DNA of 64,000 bases from contig CP136892.1 in assembly GCA_034359265.1 (NCBI GenBank), positions 86,296,001-86,360,000 of the forward strand. Direction: 5' to 3'. Shown here one piece after another: positions 12,101 through 23,298 of the stretch (position 1 is the stretch's first letter; each line of letters begins with the position of its first letter). The notes under the pieces were generated by a model. The model was not told the origin of the DNA and did not search any database. It saw nothing but the letters and a program-made list of their open reading frames with translations. Position numbers and translations under genes: made by a program. Source of the DNA: Canna indica. Taxonomy: Eukaryota > Streptophyta > Magnoliopsida > Zingiberales > Cannaceae.

Positions 12101-15100
12101 TTACCCATTTTATGTTACTTTTGATCTTAATTTGACTGACTTATATTATTTCTCCAGAAGGGAGTGCAAGTGAATCTGATTATGAAAGGCCTGATGGTGC
12201 TGAAGAAGATACTGATGAAGAAGACAATACATTTTTTGATACACAAGATTTTCTCTCGTCGAGTTCTTTTAAGAGCACTGAATCTGAATTCCAAATATCT
12301 GAATTTGACTCTGACAATGAGAATGATTATGGTGTTGATTCTTTTTGTGCTACTGATTCCTCCATACAGTCTGTAGGGTTTAACTACCCCTATGTTAGGA
12401 GACGGAAAAAATTGCCTGATCCAGTTGAAAAGGAAAAGGGAGTGAGTCTTTGGTCAATGATTAAGGACAACATCGGGAAGGATCTTACAAAAGTTTGCCT
12501 TCCAGTGTATTTCAATGAACCACTTTCTTCCTTGCAGAAGTGTTTTGAGGATTTAGAGTACTCTTACCTTATTGACCGAGCGTATGAGTGGGGCAAAAAG
12601 GTATGTCTTTGTCTAAACAAATATTTAAAAATGTAATCTAGATTATGATTATTATAATTTCAGAACTTCATAATTGTAGTTGCTATATCCATGATTATTT
12701 GTTTGTAACTCGGTTCACATTGTCAACAAGCTTCCATTGCAATAGATTCTGGCTCAAGGTTGATTTTTTATGTGATTTATATTGGTTGCAAACTTAAATT
12801 TGTAACTTGGATGCCAATCCATTCATCATCATCTATTTCTTGATTTCCAGGTCCATTTATGAAGTAAAATACATATAGATTATGATGGTTGTAATTAAAG
12901 AACTTTATAATTGTAGTTGCTATTTCCAAGTCTGTGATGAGTTTTTGTGATATCAAGAATCAGCAGCTATTCTGAATCGGATCTGCCATGATTATTTATA
13001 CTTACATAATTAAAAATAATGCTTTTCTTCTGTTAAATGGCATGACAAAACCTATGCTATTTCTTTTTCTACCATTTTTTTGAAAAGTAGCGTATATTGT
13101 ATGCCAACTGCAACACTACAGTAGAGTTTATGGCATGATTCTAGTTAGATATAACATAAGATTCTAACAGAAACAGGTTGAGCCAGTCTGGGTACATAGT
13201 ATGGATAAACTTGTTCTGAAATGTCCTTATTAAATCCAACAGGTACTGAGGTTTCCAGAAAGATCATTATCTGAATTTTTTGGATATTCATAAGTAATAT
13301 TTGTACAAAGTAGTGTTTCTTTAAAATTGCACATGCAATCAGATTTCCTACTCGATATATGGCATTGGCTTTATTTTAATTTTAGTTGAATATACTTCCA
13401 AATGTTATTTCTAGGGCAATGGCCTCCTGAGGATGCTTAATGTTGCTGCTTTTGCGGTTTCTGGATATGCTTCAACAGATGGCAGAACCTGCAAACCATT
13501 TAATCCACTTCTTGGTGAAACATATGAAGCTGACTATCCAGACAAGGGCCTTAGGTTCTTCTCAGAAAAGGTGAGTTTAACATTTAAATCCTATAGTGGT
13601 TGTTAATTAATTGAATTATAATCTTATTTGCTGTATACATTTTTGGGTCTTTTTTCTTTATGTATTGGTTTTATATTTTTGCCTGTGGTGTTATCTAGTC
13701 TACCTTTAATCCATAACCCATTTACTTTTATCTTTCTTTTTTACATAATATGCCTTATCTAGTCTACATTGCCTGCTCCTAGAGACAGCAATGAGGGCCA
13801 ATAGCCTGAAAGTTGATCTGAAATCTTATCTAAAATTCTAATTGTGGATTCAATGATTTTGTTGGATTTACACCAATTAATCTGCATGAATCCAATAACT
13901 GACCTGAACCTGACGTAAAATGTTTTATGTAAATGAACATCATAAGACTAAGAATATATATGATCTAAAATAAATCCAATAGGCCTCGTCAAGTAGAAGT
14001 ATGAAAAAATAACCTTATGAATTGTGATTTCTTGGTGGATTTGTTTAATCACTTCTTTTTTAAGTATGAGAACCATTATCAATTTTGGATATAATTTCAT
14101 GGTCTTCATATAGAAATGCTTCTTAGACCTATATTGTCAAAACATCATCCGCATGTCAAATACTCTTTGCAACACTGGACAGTGAAGTACTCAACTGAAT
14201 TTCCAATTGGCCCTCCACCAAGTATCACTAAAAAGAATATAACATCATTATCTTAGTGCATGTAGCATTTATCCTTTGTGGTATTTGTAACTTTACGCAC
14301 ATCGAGTTAAATGCATGACACACTAGATTCAGATTTAGGGAGTAAAAATGGTGGTCAAGAACTCATGATAAAAAATGATAAGCACCAAACCTTGGATAAA
14401 GGAGAGAAATATCCATATCCAGTGTCATGAATAAATTTAGTTTTTTTGAATCAATTGAGTTCCAATTAATTGATATAGAACCCTTGAATCATAGTCTGGC
14501 AATTTCCAACTTGTTGAGGTTATGTGGATATACACAACGTGCTCGATGAGGTAAGTGGCACATCAACTTCATGGGCCTAAACTACTAATGCTTAAGCTGA
14601 AGTAGATGACAGTAACACACTTATCAAGTGTTATTACCAACACAACATCCAATATACTCTGATGTGCGATTAAACCAACGATATGAATCGGTAAAGAACT
14701 AAGGATGATGATGCAGAAATCAGGGTGCCAAACTTTGACTAAGGATTTAATGATTTCTTTCACATCATTCTTCTGATTTTGTATCCTCTAATTGTTTAAT
14801 CTGGTGTTTTGACCAAAATTCTCACTGAGTTGCTTATTTTGTCAACCTTGTTATTGTCAGAACTTACAGTTATGTTCTTTAAAAATTACTAGGTCAGTCA
14901 TCATCCCATGATTGTTGCATGTCATTGTGAGGGTAAAGGATGGAAGTTTTGGGCAGATAGCACTCTGAACAGCAAGTTTTGGGGTCGTTCAATTCAGTTG
15001 GACCCTGTTGGTGTACTAACCCTCGAATTTGATGATGGTGAAGTTTTTCAATGGAGCAAGGTATTAGGTCTTTCTATGAGATAAGTGAAATATGATTCTG

Positions 15101-17195
15101 GGTTGCTTCTTGATAATATTGAGACTATGCTATTACAGGTGACAACTTCCATATACAACCTTATATTGGGGAAACTTTACTGTGATCATTATGGCACTAT
15201 GCGTATACAAGGAAATGGTGAATTTTCATGCAAGCTAAAATTTAAAGAGCAGTCAATAATTGACCGCAACCCTCATCAGGTGATTGTCTTTGCCCCTACT
15301 CTTATTTTATTGGAGGATGCAGTACGTCATGTTACAATTTCCTCCATTGGCAACATTGGGAATGTTCTTTAAGTTTAAACTATCTTGTTAAAACATGTTC
15401 TGCTGTATTCTATCTTTAAAAGTCATCCTAGTGTTATTGCTTTATTCATTAGTTTGATGCAATACTATTATGTCATGTCATTGACTTAAGCTTGACCTGT
15501 TTGATTGCACATTATATTGGTATGGTGCCAAGGTACCAAGCATTTAACGCCAAGCTTGGTTTAATTAAATAAATACTAAGAAAATGCCAACAAAATGGAT
15601 AATGCTTTATCTATCATCCATTGGTTAACATTTTTTTCTTCAGAAATATTCATACATGCATCTATTAACATGCATTTATCATCCTTTCCTAAAAAAACAT
15701 GTATTTGTCATTCAAATTATTAGTTTGTTTGATGCAGTAAATGGTTATATAGATCTGCAGAACAGTAGCTATCATTAGGTCTGGTGCTCCACTATGAAAG
15801 CTGATCTAGGAAACTTCTTCATGTATCTGTATTTTTGCTGCAGCAAGAGTCTGAATCAGAGACTGCCTGATGAAGTTTGCATTGGACTGCTAATCCCGCT
15901 TTTGGTCTGCAATCTTTGGGGTCATTGAACTTGTTTGATGAATACTTCACCAGTTGCTTTTCTTTCTTTTTTTAATCAACTATTTATGTTTTTATCTTTG
16001 AATCTTATAAAATGAATTATATGGTTGTACTTTGTGTCAGCAAGTTTTCAATTTTATTTTCTATCTTTTGCCTTTCTCATTGGTACAGTAAACACTTATA
16101 TGTTGACTTAGCAAAAATCTGGTGAGTTGTTTGACCTGATTGAAATATTGCCAAACACAAACTTTTTAGGTGCAAGGCATAGTTCAGAATCGCAATGGGA
16201 AAACTGTAGCAACACTGATTGGAAAATGGGATGAGAGCATCCATTATGTGAATGGAGATTGTCCTGTGAAAGGAAAAGGATCTGAAGCATTATCTGAAGC
16301 TCATTTACTATGGAAACGAAGCAAACCCCCTCAATATCCCACCAGATACAATCTCACAAGATTTGCAATAACTCTGAATGAACTCACCCCTGGATTAAAG
16401 GTAAGAATGATTTTTTATTGGTCAATTTTTCATCTAATTCAAGTTTCGTTATGTATTAAAAAAAATTGTTGTTTGCTCTGTTGTTGAGCAGGAAAAGCTG
16501 CCACCTAGTGACTCAAGGCTAAGGCCTGATCAGAGGTGCTTGGAGAATGGTCAGTATGAATTGGCCAATGCTGAGAAGTTGAGACTCGAACAGCGGCAGC
16601 GTCAGGTTAAGATGGAATAACTTCCTCCTAGTATTAATTTTCTTTTTGATGATAAATTCCAGAAGTAAATGCTGGACTGCTGTTTACAGAGAAGTGTTTG
16701 GTTGCTAGATATTAATTTTCTTGGTTGCTCATGAAAGTCTATTGGCTTGAATTGGTGGTTGTTTGACTTGCTATTTGCTTTTTGCAATGATGCTTAAGTA
16801 TCAGAGACGCTTGTAGTAAGAAAACTACCTTTCTTAAAATATTCTAATATTCTTGAATTGATTTGCCTCAGTTCCTCTTTATGAATTTACTCGGACACAC
16901 TTTATGAATTGCATTTTAGTGACCAGTTGATGCACTATTGTATGACTTTTAACTAGAGCATTCATTAGTGTTTGAGTGAACTTATCTATATCACTATATG
17001 ATGAGCTTTATTTGATGGATTCAGGCAAGAAAGATGCAGGAAAAAGGTTGGAAACCTCGATGGTTTGCAAAAGAGAAAGGAAGTGACTCATATCGGTATA
17101 AAGGTGGTTACTGGGAGGCAAGGGAAGAGGGCAAGTGGGATGGATGTCCTGACATTTTTGGCCAATTCGCCAGTAATGATCAAAGTACTTACTAA
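6136..17195 (+). CDS. ORP1: Oxysterol-binding protein-related protein, plant ORP1 type, 825 aa
   Basis: Ten exons join in phase: 6136-6735, 6856-7209, 9421-9520, 12158-12600, 13415-13570, 14893-15060, 15139-15279, 16170-16400, 16492-16605, 17025-17195. The start MHPFCCV is the one I recall for plant ORP1 proteins. Order of parts: proline-rich N terminus (about 29-47); PH domain (about 119-245), with [20 protein letters not shown] at its start and RIAWMEAL near its end; probable coiled coil (about 290-330); acidic linker (about 355-410); and the lipid-binding ORD domain from about 430. The ORD carries the family signature as EKVSHHPM (549-557), then [12 protein letters not shown] and the [12 protein letters not shown] region. 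ORPs bind sterol or PI4P and move lipids at membrane contact sites; the PH domain recognises phosphoinositides. The last P of the consensus HHPP is M here, as I recall for plant ORP1 proteins. Introns carry several transposons. It lies tail to tail with the PI4P 5-kinase gene. Confidence 0.93.
8291..8302. repeat. Run of 12 G
   Basis: A homopolymer in the second ORP intron, directly after a run of A. Confidence 0.9.
8597..8720. repeat. Tandem duplication, about 62-bp unit, in ORP intron 2
   Basis: Two units begin ctagacttgaaccttg and end caaattagagatta. They differ at only a few bases, so the duplication is recent. Confidence 0.85.
9945..10950. repeat. LTR-like or other repeat fragment with internal tandem duplication, split by a hAT insertion
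   Basis: The block starts gtaataacccagtttaatcc, followed by ccacatcagagagttt, a wording common in plant LTR-type repeats. It continues after the hAT element at 10038-10623 with two direct copies of a roughly 160-bp unit (about 10626-10790 and 10796-10950). Both copies begin cttcaacttaagcatt, include agtagtatgggcctat and end near ttgcccagag. The family is not identified. It lies within the third ORP intron. Confidence 0.6.
10038..10623. mobile_element. Non-autonomous hAT-like element, 586 bp, in ORP intron 3
   Basis: The termini are perfect: taggggtgagcaa at the left and its complement ttgctcaccccta at the right. They are flanked by 8-bp duplications actttaac (10030-10037) and acttcaac (10624-10631), which differ at one base. 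Both subterminal regions are packed with copies of CGGTT or AACCG. The short open frame inside is not a transposase. Confidence 0.85.
11030..11159 (-). mobile_element. Au-like SINE, copy A
   Basis: Read on the minus strand it starts gagagggtggcttggcgta, which includes the tRNA-like A box. It continues with a B-box region ggtcatgggttatagcc and then ggaaacggcctatctgcaaa, a segment typical of plant Au SINEs as I remember them. The B box is damaged (ttatagcc for ttcgagcc). The 3' end is not clear. It lies in ORP intron 3, head to tail with copy B. Confidence 0.7.
11161..11280 (-). mobile_element. Au-like SINE, copy B
   Basis: Read on the minus strand it starts gagagggtggcttggcgtag, has a better B box in catgggttcgagccacgg, and ends with a region containing tgcgtacatcaacctcccta and cacataggtgggattgcttc. 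This fits the Au SINE family. It lacks the internal segment after the B box that copy A keeps, so the two copies are different subtypes or deletion forms. Confidence 0.75.
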
Positions 17196-20035
17196 CTTTT
17201 TGTGCCATTCTGAAAACAAAAGTTTCAATTAACCTTTTTTTCTTTTTCCTTTTTTTCTCGTTGGGTATGCTCGCCATTTTCGAGCTACTAAAATTCTAGT
17301 GTAAACAGATGTAATGGTAAATTATATTAAATCAATAAATAAGAGCATCATATTTTTCCCAATTTTGTGGACTGCTTGCTGCTCTTCTTCTTACTTGTGC
17401 TTTGCTTTCTCTAAAGCAGCATTCAGTTGAGATGGAAGATTCTATACACGAAAGATTGACCATTCATTCACTTGGGGAACATTTGTTAATAGTTTCCAAT
17501 GCCTTCACATTTGCATTGGTAATTACATTGGACGTTACATGTATCAATAACTCGGTGTTGATTCTTTGCTTGTAATTTGAGCTTCGATCTTAAGCTGTCT
17601 CTGTGGCTTATGTACTATGGTTTATTTAGTTTGTAGGATAAGGCGGATAGAAATTTAGTTATATCCATCATCTTTTTTTAATTCGATTCCCAATATAAAC
17701 TACAAATTACATTTTCCGGATCTTATCCACCCTTCAAATTTGACGAAATAATTGAACATGCACTTAAAAATTATGTCATCCCAGTCATGAGCTCTGTACA
17801 AATTATAACCACCAAAACATACACACAAAAGAAGCTGATCGTTGGTGAATTTATTGAGAAACGATGCATATTTAGGCTACTCATGAAAATTATTTTTTTA
17901 CACGTAAATTTTATTTTTCTTTTTTTGGGTAATCATTACGCAACATTAAATATTATGACTAAACATACTAATTTTTATGTTTCTAAAAATAAAATAGATT
18001 CAAAATTAATAATAAAAATATATATAATAACCATATATTTGAAAATGTTTCAACCATCTAAATAACTATGAAATATAGTACTATATATAATCAATATTAG
18101 AATCACGTGAAACAAAAATAATAAAACGCAAATATAGTGAATCACCTGCGTTGTGAAGATATCTTCCTGTTCAGTTCATCTTAATGCTAGAATAAATATT
18201 ATATCAAATTAAGAAAAACTTATATTGATGCACCGAAAGCCATATATACATACATTGGTGATAACACAACGTGGGTCTGCGCGTAGTTTAATTAATGAAT
18301 GAATTAAAACAGCCTGTTAGTTATGTATATATATATAAAGACATTAATTAATCGTTCTTCTCTTCGCCACGTTTGACAAATGGGCTTCCATCACGTACGA
18401 ATCCATCGTGAGTGGCAAATTAAATTGGTATGTCGAACATTCTTTCTTTATTCCAGGCGTGCATGCATGACCTCATTAATATGGCCATCATCACTTTCCA
18501 TTAGTTGTCTCGGCATATATATATAAATATATACACACGCTTAAGACCAAGTTTTCTATATTACGCCTCATTTTTTTACTCTCTACAGTCAAGTGCTCAA
18601 CCGCAACGAGAGACAACGAGGGCAATCATTCATACTACTTCATTGAAGGGATAAGAGTTTAAGTAATGCTATTATTTCTCTCTCTCTCTCTCTCTATCTA
18701 TATATATATATATATATACTCAACATTATTAAAAATGAAACTAGCATTATTATTTAAGACTGAACTTAAAATAAAAAAATAAAGTAAATAGCAAAAATCT
18801 TCCGTAAATTATAATTCATTTACAATAAAAGTTTAAGAAATACTATTATATATATATATATATATATGAAAACTCGCATAGAAATAAACTTAGCATTACT
18901 AAAAATGAAACTAGCATTATTATTTAAGATTGAACTTAAAATAAAAAATAAGATAAAAAAAAAAAAACTGAACTATGATGCATTTACAATTACCTCGTAT
19001 GAATTTTAAAATTAGATAAAAAAATATAAAAAAATTAAAAATCAATCTTATACACGGTAGAATCAAAATATTATAAAAAATATAAAATAACCCGCTCTCC
19101 ACTTCAATTTTGATCACGATCTATTAATTCCATGCCCAATAATTATACCTCAAAATATAATTCAGAATCTCCAAAATTCTATCCCCAACTAACCTTGACC
19201 TAAAGAAATAACTCATTTATTTGACTTTAACTCGTATAAATAACAAAGCTAATCAAACACGAGTCGAAATTAAGGGTCAAATTGGGAGTCGAATCGATTG
19301 GTCATCAGCCCGGGCAGAGCAAATAAATCGACCATTTCATTTCAATCAAACACGTTCATGTCAGCGGTAGACATGCCGAGCGATTTAATGCGTGTCCGAC
19401 CAGCCGCCGCAGAGCAAGAAGAAAAGTCGGCAGGCCTTGTCGGCAGTTGCCCAACCATTCCCAAATTTGCCATTCAATTACACGTTTATAGATGAAGTGC
19501 GCAAACTAATATCCCTTCATTCTCGTATATAAATAAGGATTAAAAGACAGAGAGCTAATAATGTAGTTCTAAGCATATATGCATGACTAATTCATTAAAC
19601 ATGATATATTTATCAAAGTAGATATATAAGGTGATATAAACTCTTTCCTATTAATCACCCATTTCCCACCTGCATTAAACTGGCAACCAGTGAATGACAC
19701 TGCTTTGTATGCGAAGAGTGGGACAAGGAAAAAGGAGGACGAGATATGTCATATGTGTGTGTGCAAGTCAACAACAACATCAGCTAAAAGCGAATGGCAA
19801 ATTTAATACACAACGCCCACAAAAGTCTTCAAGCTACACCAGTCCTACTGCCATTCATAGGCCTACATATATATGTAGGTTAGGGTCTTAGGGAAGCTAC
19901 ATATATAATTAGGGTTTATCCATGTAGGGTTTTAATTACTATAGCTACCCTAAGTCGTGTAAAGGAAGCTAAATTTCATCGTTGGTATTACTATTATGCC
20001 TGCAGTAGTTAATTAAATAGTGATTCCAATTCAAA
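17196..20035. other. Intergenic, AT-rich; no convincing gene
   Basis: The first few hundred bases are probably the ORP 3' UTR; several AATAAA-like words lie near 17330. The remainder is AT-rich, with microsatellites and a duplicated segment at 18720-19000. The short open frames look random. Confidence 0.5.
18677..19000. repeat. (CT)n(TA)n microsatellite and duplicated segment
   Basis: A (CT)n tract followed by (TA)n runs to about 18718. The next segment, containing aaaaatgaaactagcattat and tgaacttaaaataaaa, recurs about 175 bases downstream after a second (TA)n tract near 18845. This looks like a tandem duplication anchored at the TA tracts. Confidence 0.75.
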
Positions 20036-20311
20036 TCAGATAAAGAGTGCAATTTGATTATGGAAAGGGGTCATGAAATATGGATCTATGGTTCGGGTTG
20101 TGCATCCAAGAAATGCCAATTCTCCACTGTTTGCAGAGGGATGAGGGATTGGTGGCTCAGTCAGAGCCTCATACATTAAAGTGCACAGAAGAGCATTTAT
20201 TGGATTGCTATATTTGTTCAGACACTTGGCAGAAACAAACACGGCCATGAACAGTTGAATGCAGTGCACGAGAAAGGGAAGGAGGGGGGATAAGGGATTC
20301 ACGGCCTTCAT
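20036..20311 (-). CDS. Possible small gene, 91-aa open frame (unrecognised)
   Basis: The frame starts MKAVNPLSPLLPFLVHCIQL and ends QIALFI. Its N-terminal third is hydrophobic and could be a signal or membrane segment. On the minus strand a TATA-like ctataaat (complement at 20383-20390) lies about 75 bases before the ATG, a good spacing for a promoter. A 9-codon upstream frame (MKSNNNKYR) starts about 30 bases before it, which is unusual for an efficiently translated product. I recognise no family. It could equally be a non-coding transcript. Confidence 0.25.
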   Translation of the reverse strand: MKAVNPLSPLLPFLVHCIQLFMAVFVSAKCLNKYSNPINALLCTLMYEALTEPPIPHPSANSGELAFLGCTTRTIDPYFMTPFHNQIALFI

Positions 20312-20382
20312 CTGTACTTGTTGTTGTTGCTCTTCATCCTTGCTTAATGTTGGCTCCCTCGACTTAAATGAGCTCGTGTAGG

Positions 20383-20390
20383 ATTTATAG
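20383..20390 (-). promoter_or_regulatory. Possible TATA box of the small minus-strand gene
   Basis: The minus strand reads ctataaat in a more GC-rich context, about 75 bases upstream of the ATG at 20311. Confidence 0.3.
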
Positions 20391-20639
20391 GGAATTGGAA
20401 TGGCTTGTCACTTTGTCAGGGTCTTCTACGTGATTAAATGAGCTTAATTAGCTGAGCTCATTTTTACTTTTGTGAAATTTTAAGCAATTACCATTAGGAA
20501 ATTTTTTGAATTCGTAACGTAGGTTTGGAAATTTTAGAATCCACAACTATTTACCTAAAAGACTAGTTTTAACTCAGCTTTTGCACGTGCTGACTCGACT
20601 GTTCAAAAAGGTAAAATCGGCCTTTTCGGGTAAAAAAAT

Positions 20640-22600
20640 TATAAATCTAAAAAAATTTAAATTCATATTATGAATTTAAATAATTACTATAATTTTTTTA
20701 AAATATTTAAAGAATTTAGAAGTTTCATTTTTTTTTTTGAAAGTGACAAAGTGACTATTTAATTATAAAAATATATTCTAAAATATTTTAAAAAAATCAT
20801 TTAAAAAAAACATTCACAAAAAACTATTAAAAGTGTTCATTGGATTGTGAAAATATATTCTAAAATTTTTAAAAAAATTACAAAAGAATTTCATTTAATA
20901 ATTTAAAATTATTATGATTTTTTAAAAATTATAAAAAGTATTTTCATAGTCAGATGATCACTTTCATGAAACTCTTTAAATATTTTAATAATTTTATAAA
21001 AATAATTATTTTGATCATGAAAATATATTTTAAAATTTATTAAAAAATCATAAATTCTAAATTAATGAATATTTTTTATAATTTTTTAAAAATTTTAAAA
21101 TATATTTTCATAATCAAACGATCATTTTACTTGAACTCTTTAAATATTTCAACAATCTCCGGTGCAAAAGTACATTGAGAGTTTTTTTAATTTGATTATA
21201 TTGAATTTCGATGAATTTCGAGAATTCATATTTTTATTTAGGAAAATTATTATTTATATTTCATATTAGAATATAAAGTAATTGAAACTCTTGATTAATT
21301 TTATTGGTAAGAGTAACTTTTTCATGTTATAAATAATTCAAACTGGGCATAGTAAGTTCAATGCATATAAAGAAGGAACGGATACGTTTGACAATTTTCA
21401 TAAACGGAATTTGTAGGGGCAATATGGGTAGAAAGGTGTAAAGAGAACCATGTGACTTAAAAGTCGTAATAAACGTGACCTGGTACTGTTGTGTGTGTAT
21501 TCAGCTAGTGGATGGCAAAACATCTCTCCCAGTCAAAAGGCGAAACGTCGAGTTCGACCAATATCCTATTTTAAATTTTAATTGCTTGTGAATATTACAA
21601 CAAACTAGTTAGATCACAATAGTCATTTCTGTATATAATACCAATTTGGTTGTATTTATAATTTATGCGAAGAATCTCGACCGGTAATAGAGAAATGTGC
21701 AAGAAAGCAAGCAGCTTTCCTACCATAATGGCGTTGGATGAAGAAGCAGACCTACCTAACATAATAGACACGTAGCATAACAATGCAGATTCGAGATCAC
21801 ACTATCACAGGCAATCTATAAAACAAAGGCTTCAACTCCCCCTTCCTGTACCCGGTTTTGTGACTTATAGCAGGAAAGAGGAAAAGAGACTGTTTTAAAA
21901 TTAAGTACGGAAAGGATGCAAACCCTGACACAGTCTTTGACCTAATTAATAATTAAGTGTAATGAGAGAGGAGAAGCTGCTGGTAAGAGGAAGGCACGAT
22001 GTCCGACGTGCTTCCCACGCCATAAACATATTTTTAATGGTCAATAGAATTAGTACAAAGTAGCAGTAAGTAAACGGGCTTCTTCTCACCATCTAGCCTC
22101 TAGGTTGCAGTCACTGCGTCTGCTGCTGCTACCTGCAAAACATGAGTTAGGAGGTTAAGACCGGTCAAACGAGGAAAGCAAAAGAGGGAAAGGATAAGAA
22201 AAAGAGAGAATGCGAGGGATAAAGAGAAGGGCAAGAATGGGAATGTGTGTGAGAGAGAGAGAAATGAGAGGGTGGAAAAGAGAGATCTCATGAGCTCCCG
22301 CATCTTTGCTGTTGCACTTTTCTCGACTTTTGAGGCCATCCTCCCACCACTTTTTTCCCACTTCGATGACCCCCTCTTTCTCTTCTCTCCTCCCAATTTA
22401 TAACTCTTTCTTGAGATTGTGCTGAGATTGTGCTAGGCGGGGTGCAGTGCGAGCTTCCCTGCATTTGATCTGCAAAAGCTCAGTAGGAATAAAACCATTC
22501 AGTCTGCGAAAGACGAAAAAAACAAGCACCAAACGATAACAGGAAAAGTGAGATGGGCACAATACACAAAAAAAGTTTAATCTAAAAACAAATTGTTCAT
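20640..22600. other. Intergenic; AT-rich internal repeats, then a CT/GA-rich stretch
   Basis: From 20640 to about 21150 the sequence repeats aaaatatattctaaaat-type words in both orientations, which suggests an old foldback repeat. From 22100 to 22420 the minus strand is pyrimidine-rich with a TATA-like ttataaat near 22400. The 98-aa frame there is low-complexity and I do not accept it as a gene. Confidence 0.4.
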
Positions 22601-23298
22601 GATCGTAATCATCACCACCACCATCTATTATCTGTACAGGTCTTATTTGATAACCTATTACAAGTTACAGCTTGCATTTTTTTTTGGTTCTTTTTCAGTA
22701 ACAAAAATTATGTCCCCCTCTATCTATCAAGAACAAAGTAGAGAAAAAAAATAATATCCAGCACTCCTCCGAATAACATGTGAGAAACTTCGCCACGGCT
22801 GAGCTTTCAAAATTCAGCCTGACCAAAGTATTGATTGTGGACTGACGAAGCAAAATATACCATCCTCAGATGGTCATGCTCCAGGTATTGAAATATTTAT
22901 ATGCAAGGATGGGAGCTTTCAAGAATGTCACCAATTAAAAATCTTCCCTGATAAGTTGGCCGACAGTTGAAGCTCTCCTTTTGGATTTCCTCGATCTGTG
23001 TATCACCGGAGCTTTAAAAACTTAACCTAACCACATTGCACCTCCAAGTGGGAACAACTTCAATCGCTTGAGTTTGGTGTCCAAGAGATGGCAGATATAT
23101 CACTCCAACAATTTTATTCCTCGTAAGCAACCACAAAATAAGTCCTCCCTGAGTCCGCCTTGGCGCCCATTGCACTTTTTGCAATTTCAGATGTCTGACA
23201 GCAACTTATGAAAACCATAAATATATCAACTAATGTTGAAGCTCAACTGTTCCATTTTCACCAATATCTTCCACACCAACTACTGCTCTTTCTTTATA
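22601..23298 (-). other. 3' UTR region of the PIP5K gene
   Basis: This is moderately AT-rich sequence directly downstream of the PIP5K stop codon on the minus strand, without competing open frames. The 3' end of the transcript cannot be fixed from sequence alone. Confidence 0.4.

Noticed and set aside
18677..18867. Tandem (CT) and (TA) tracts as a CRISPR-like array
   Set aside because: They are simple microsatellites without spacers; the window is eukaryotic.
22100..22396. 98-aa minus-strand frame as a membrane protein gene
   Set aside because: Low-complexity Ser/Leu/Phe composition arises from a CT-rich tract, despite a TATA-like word just upstream.
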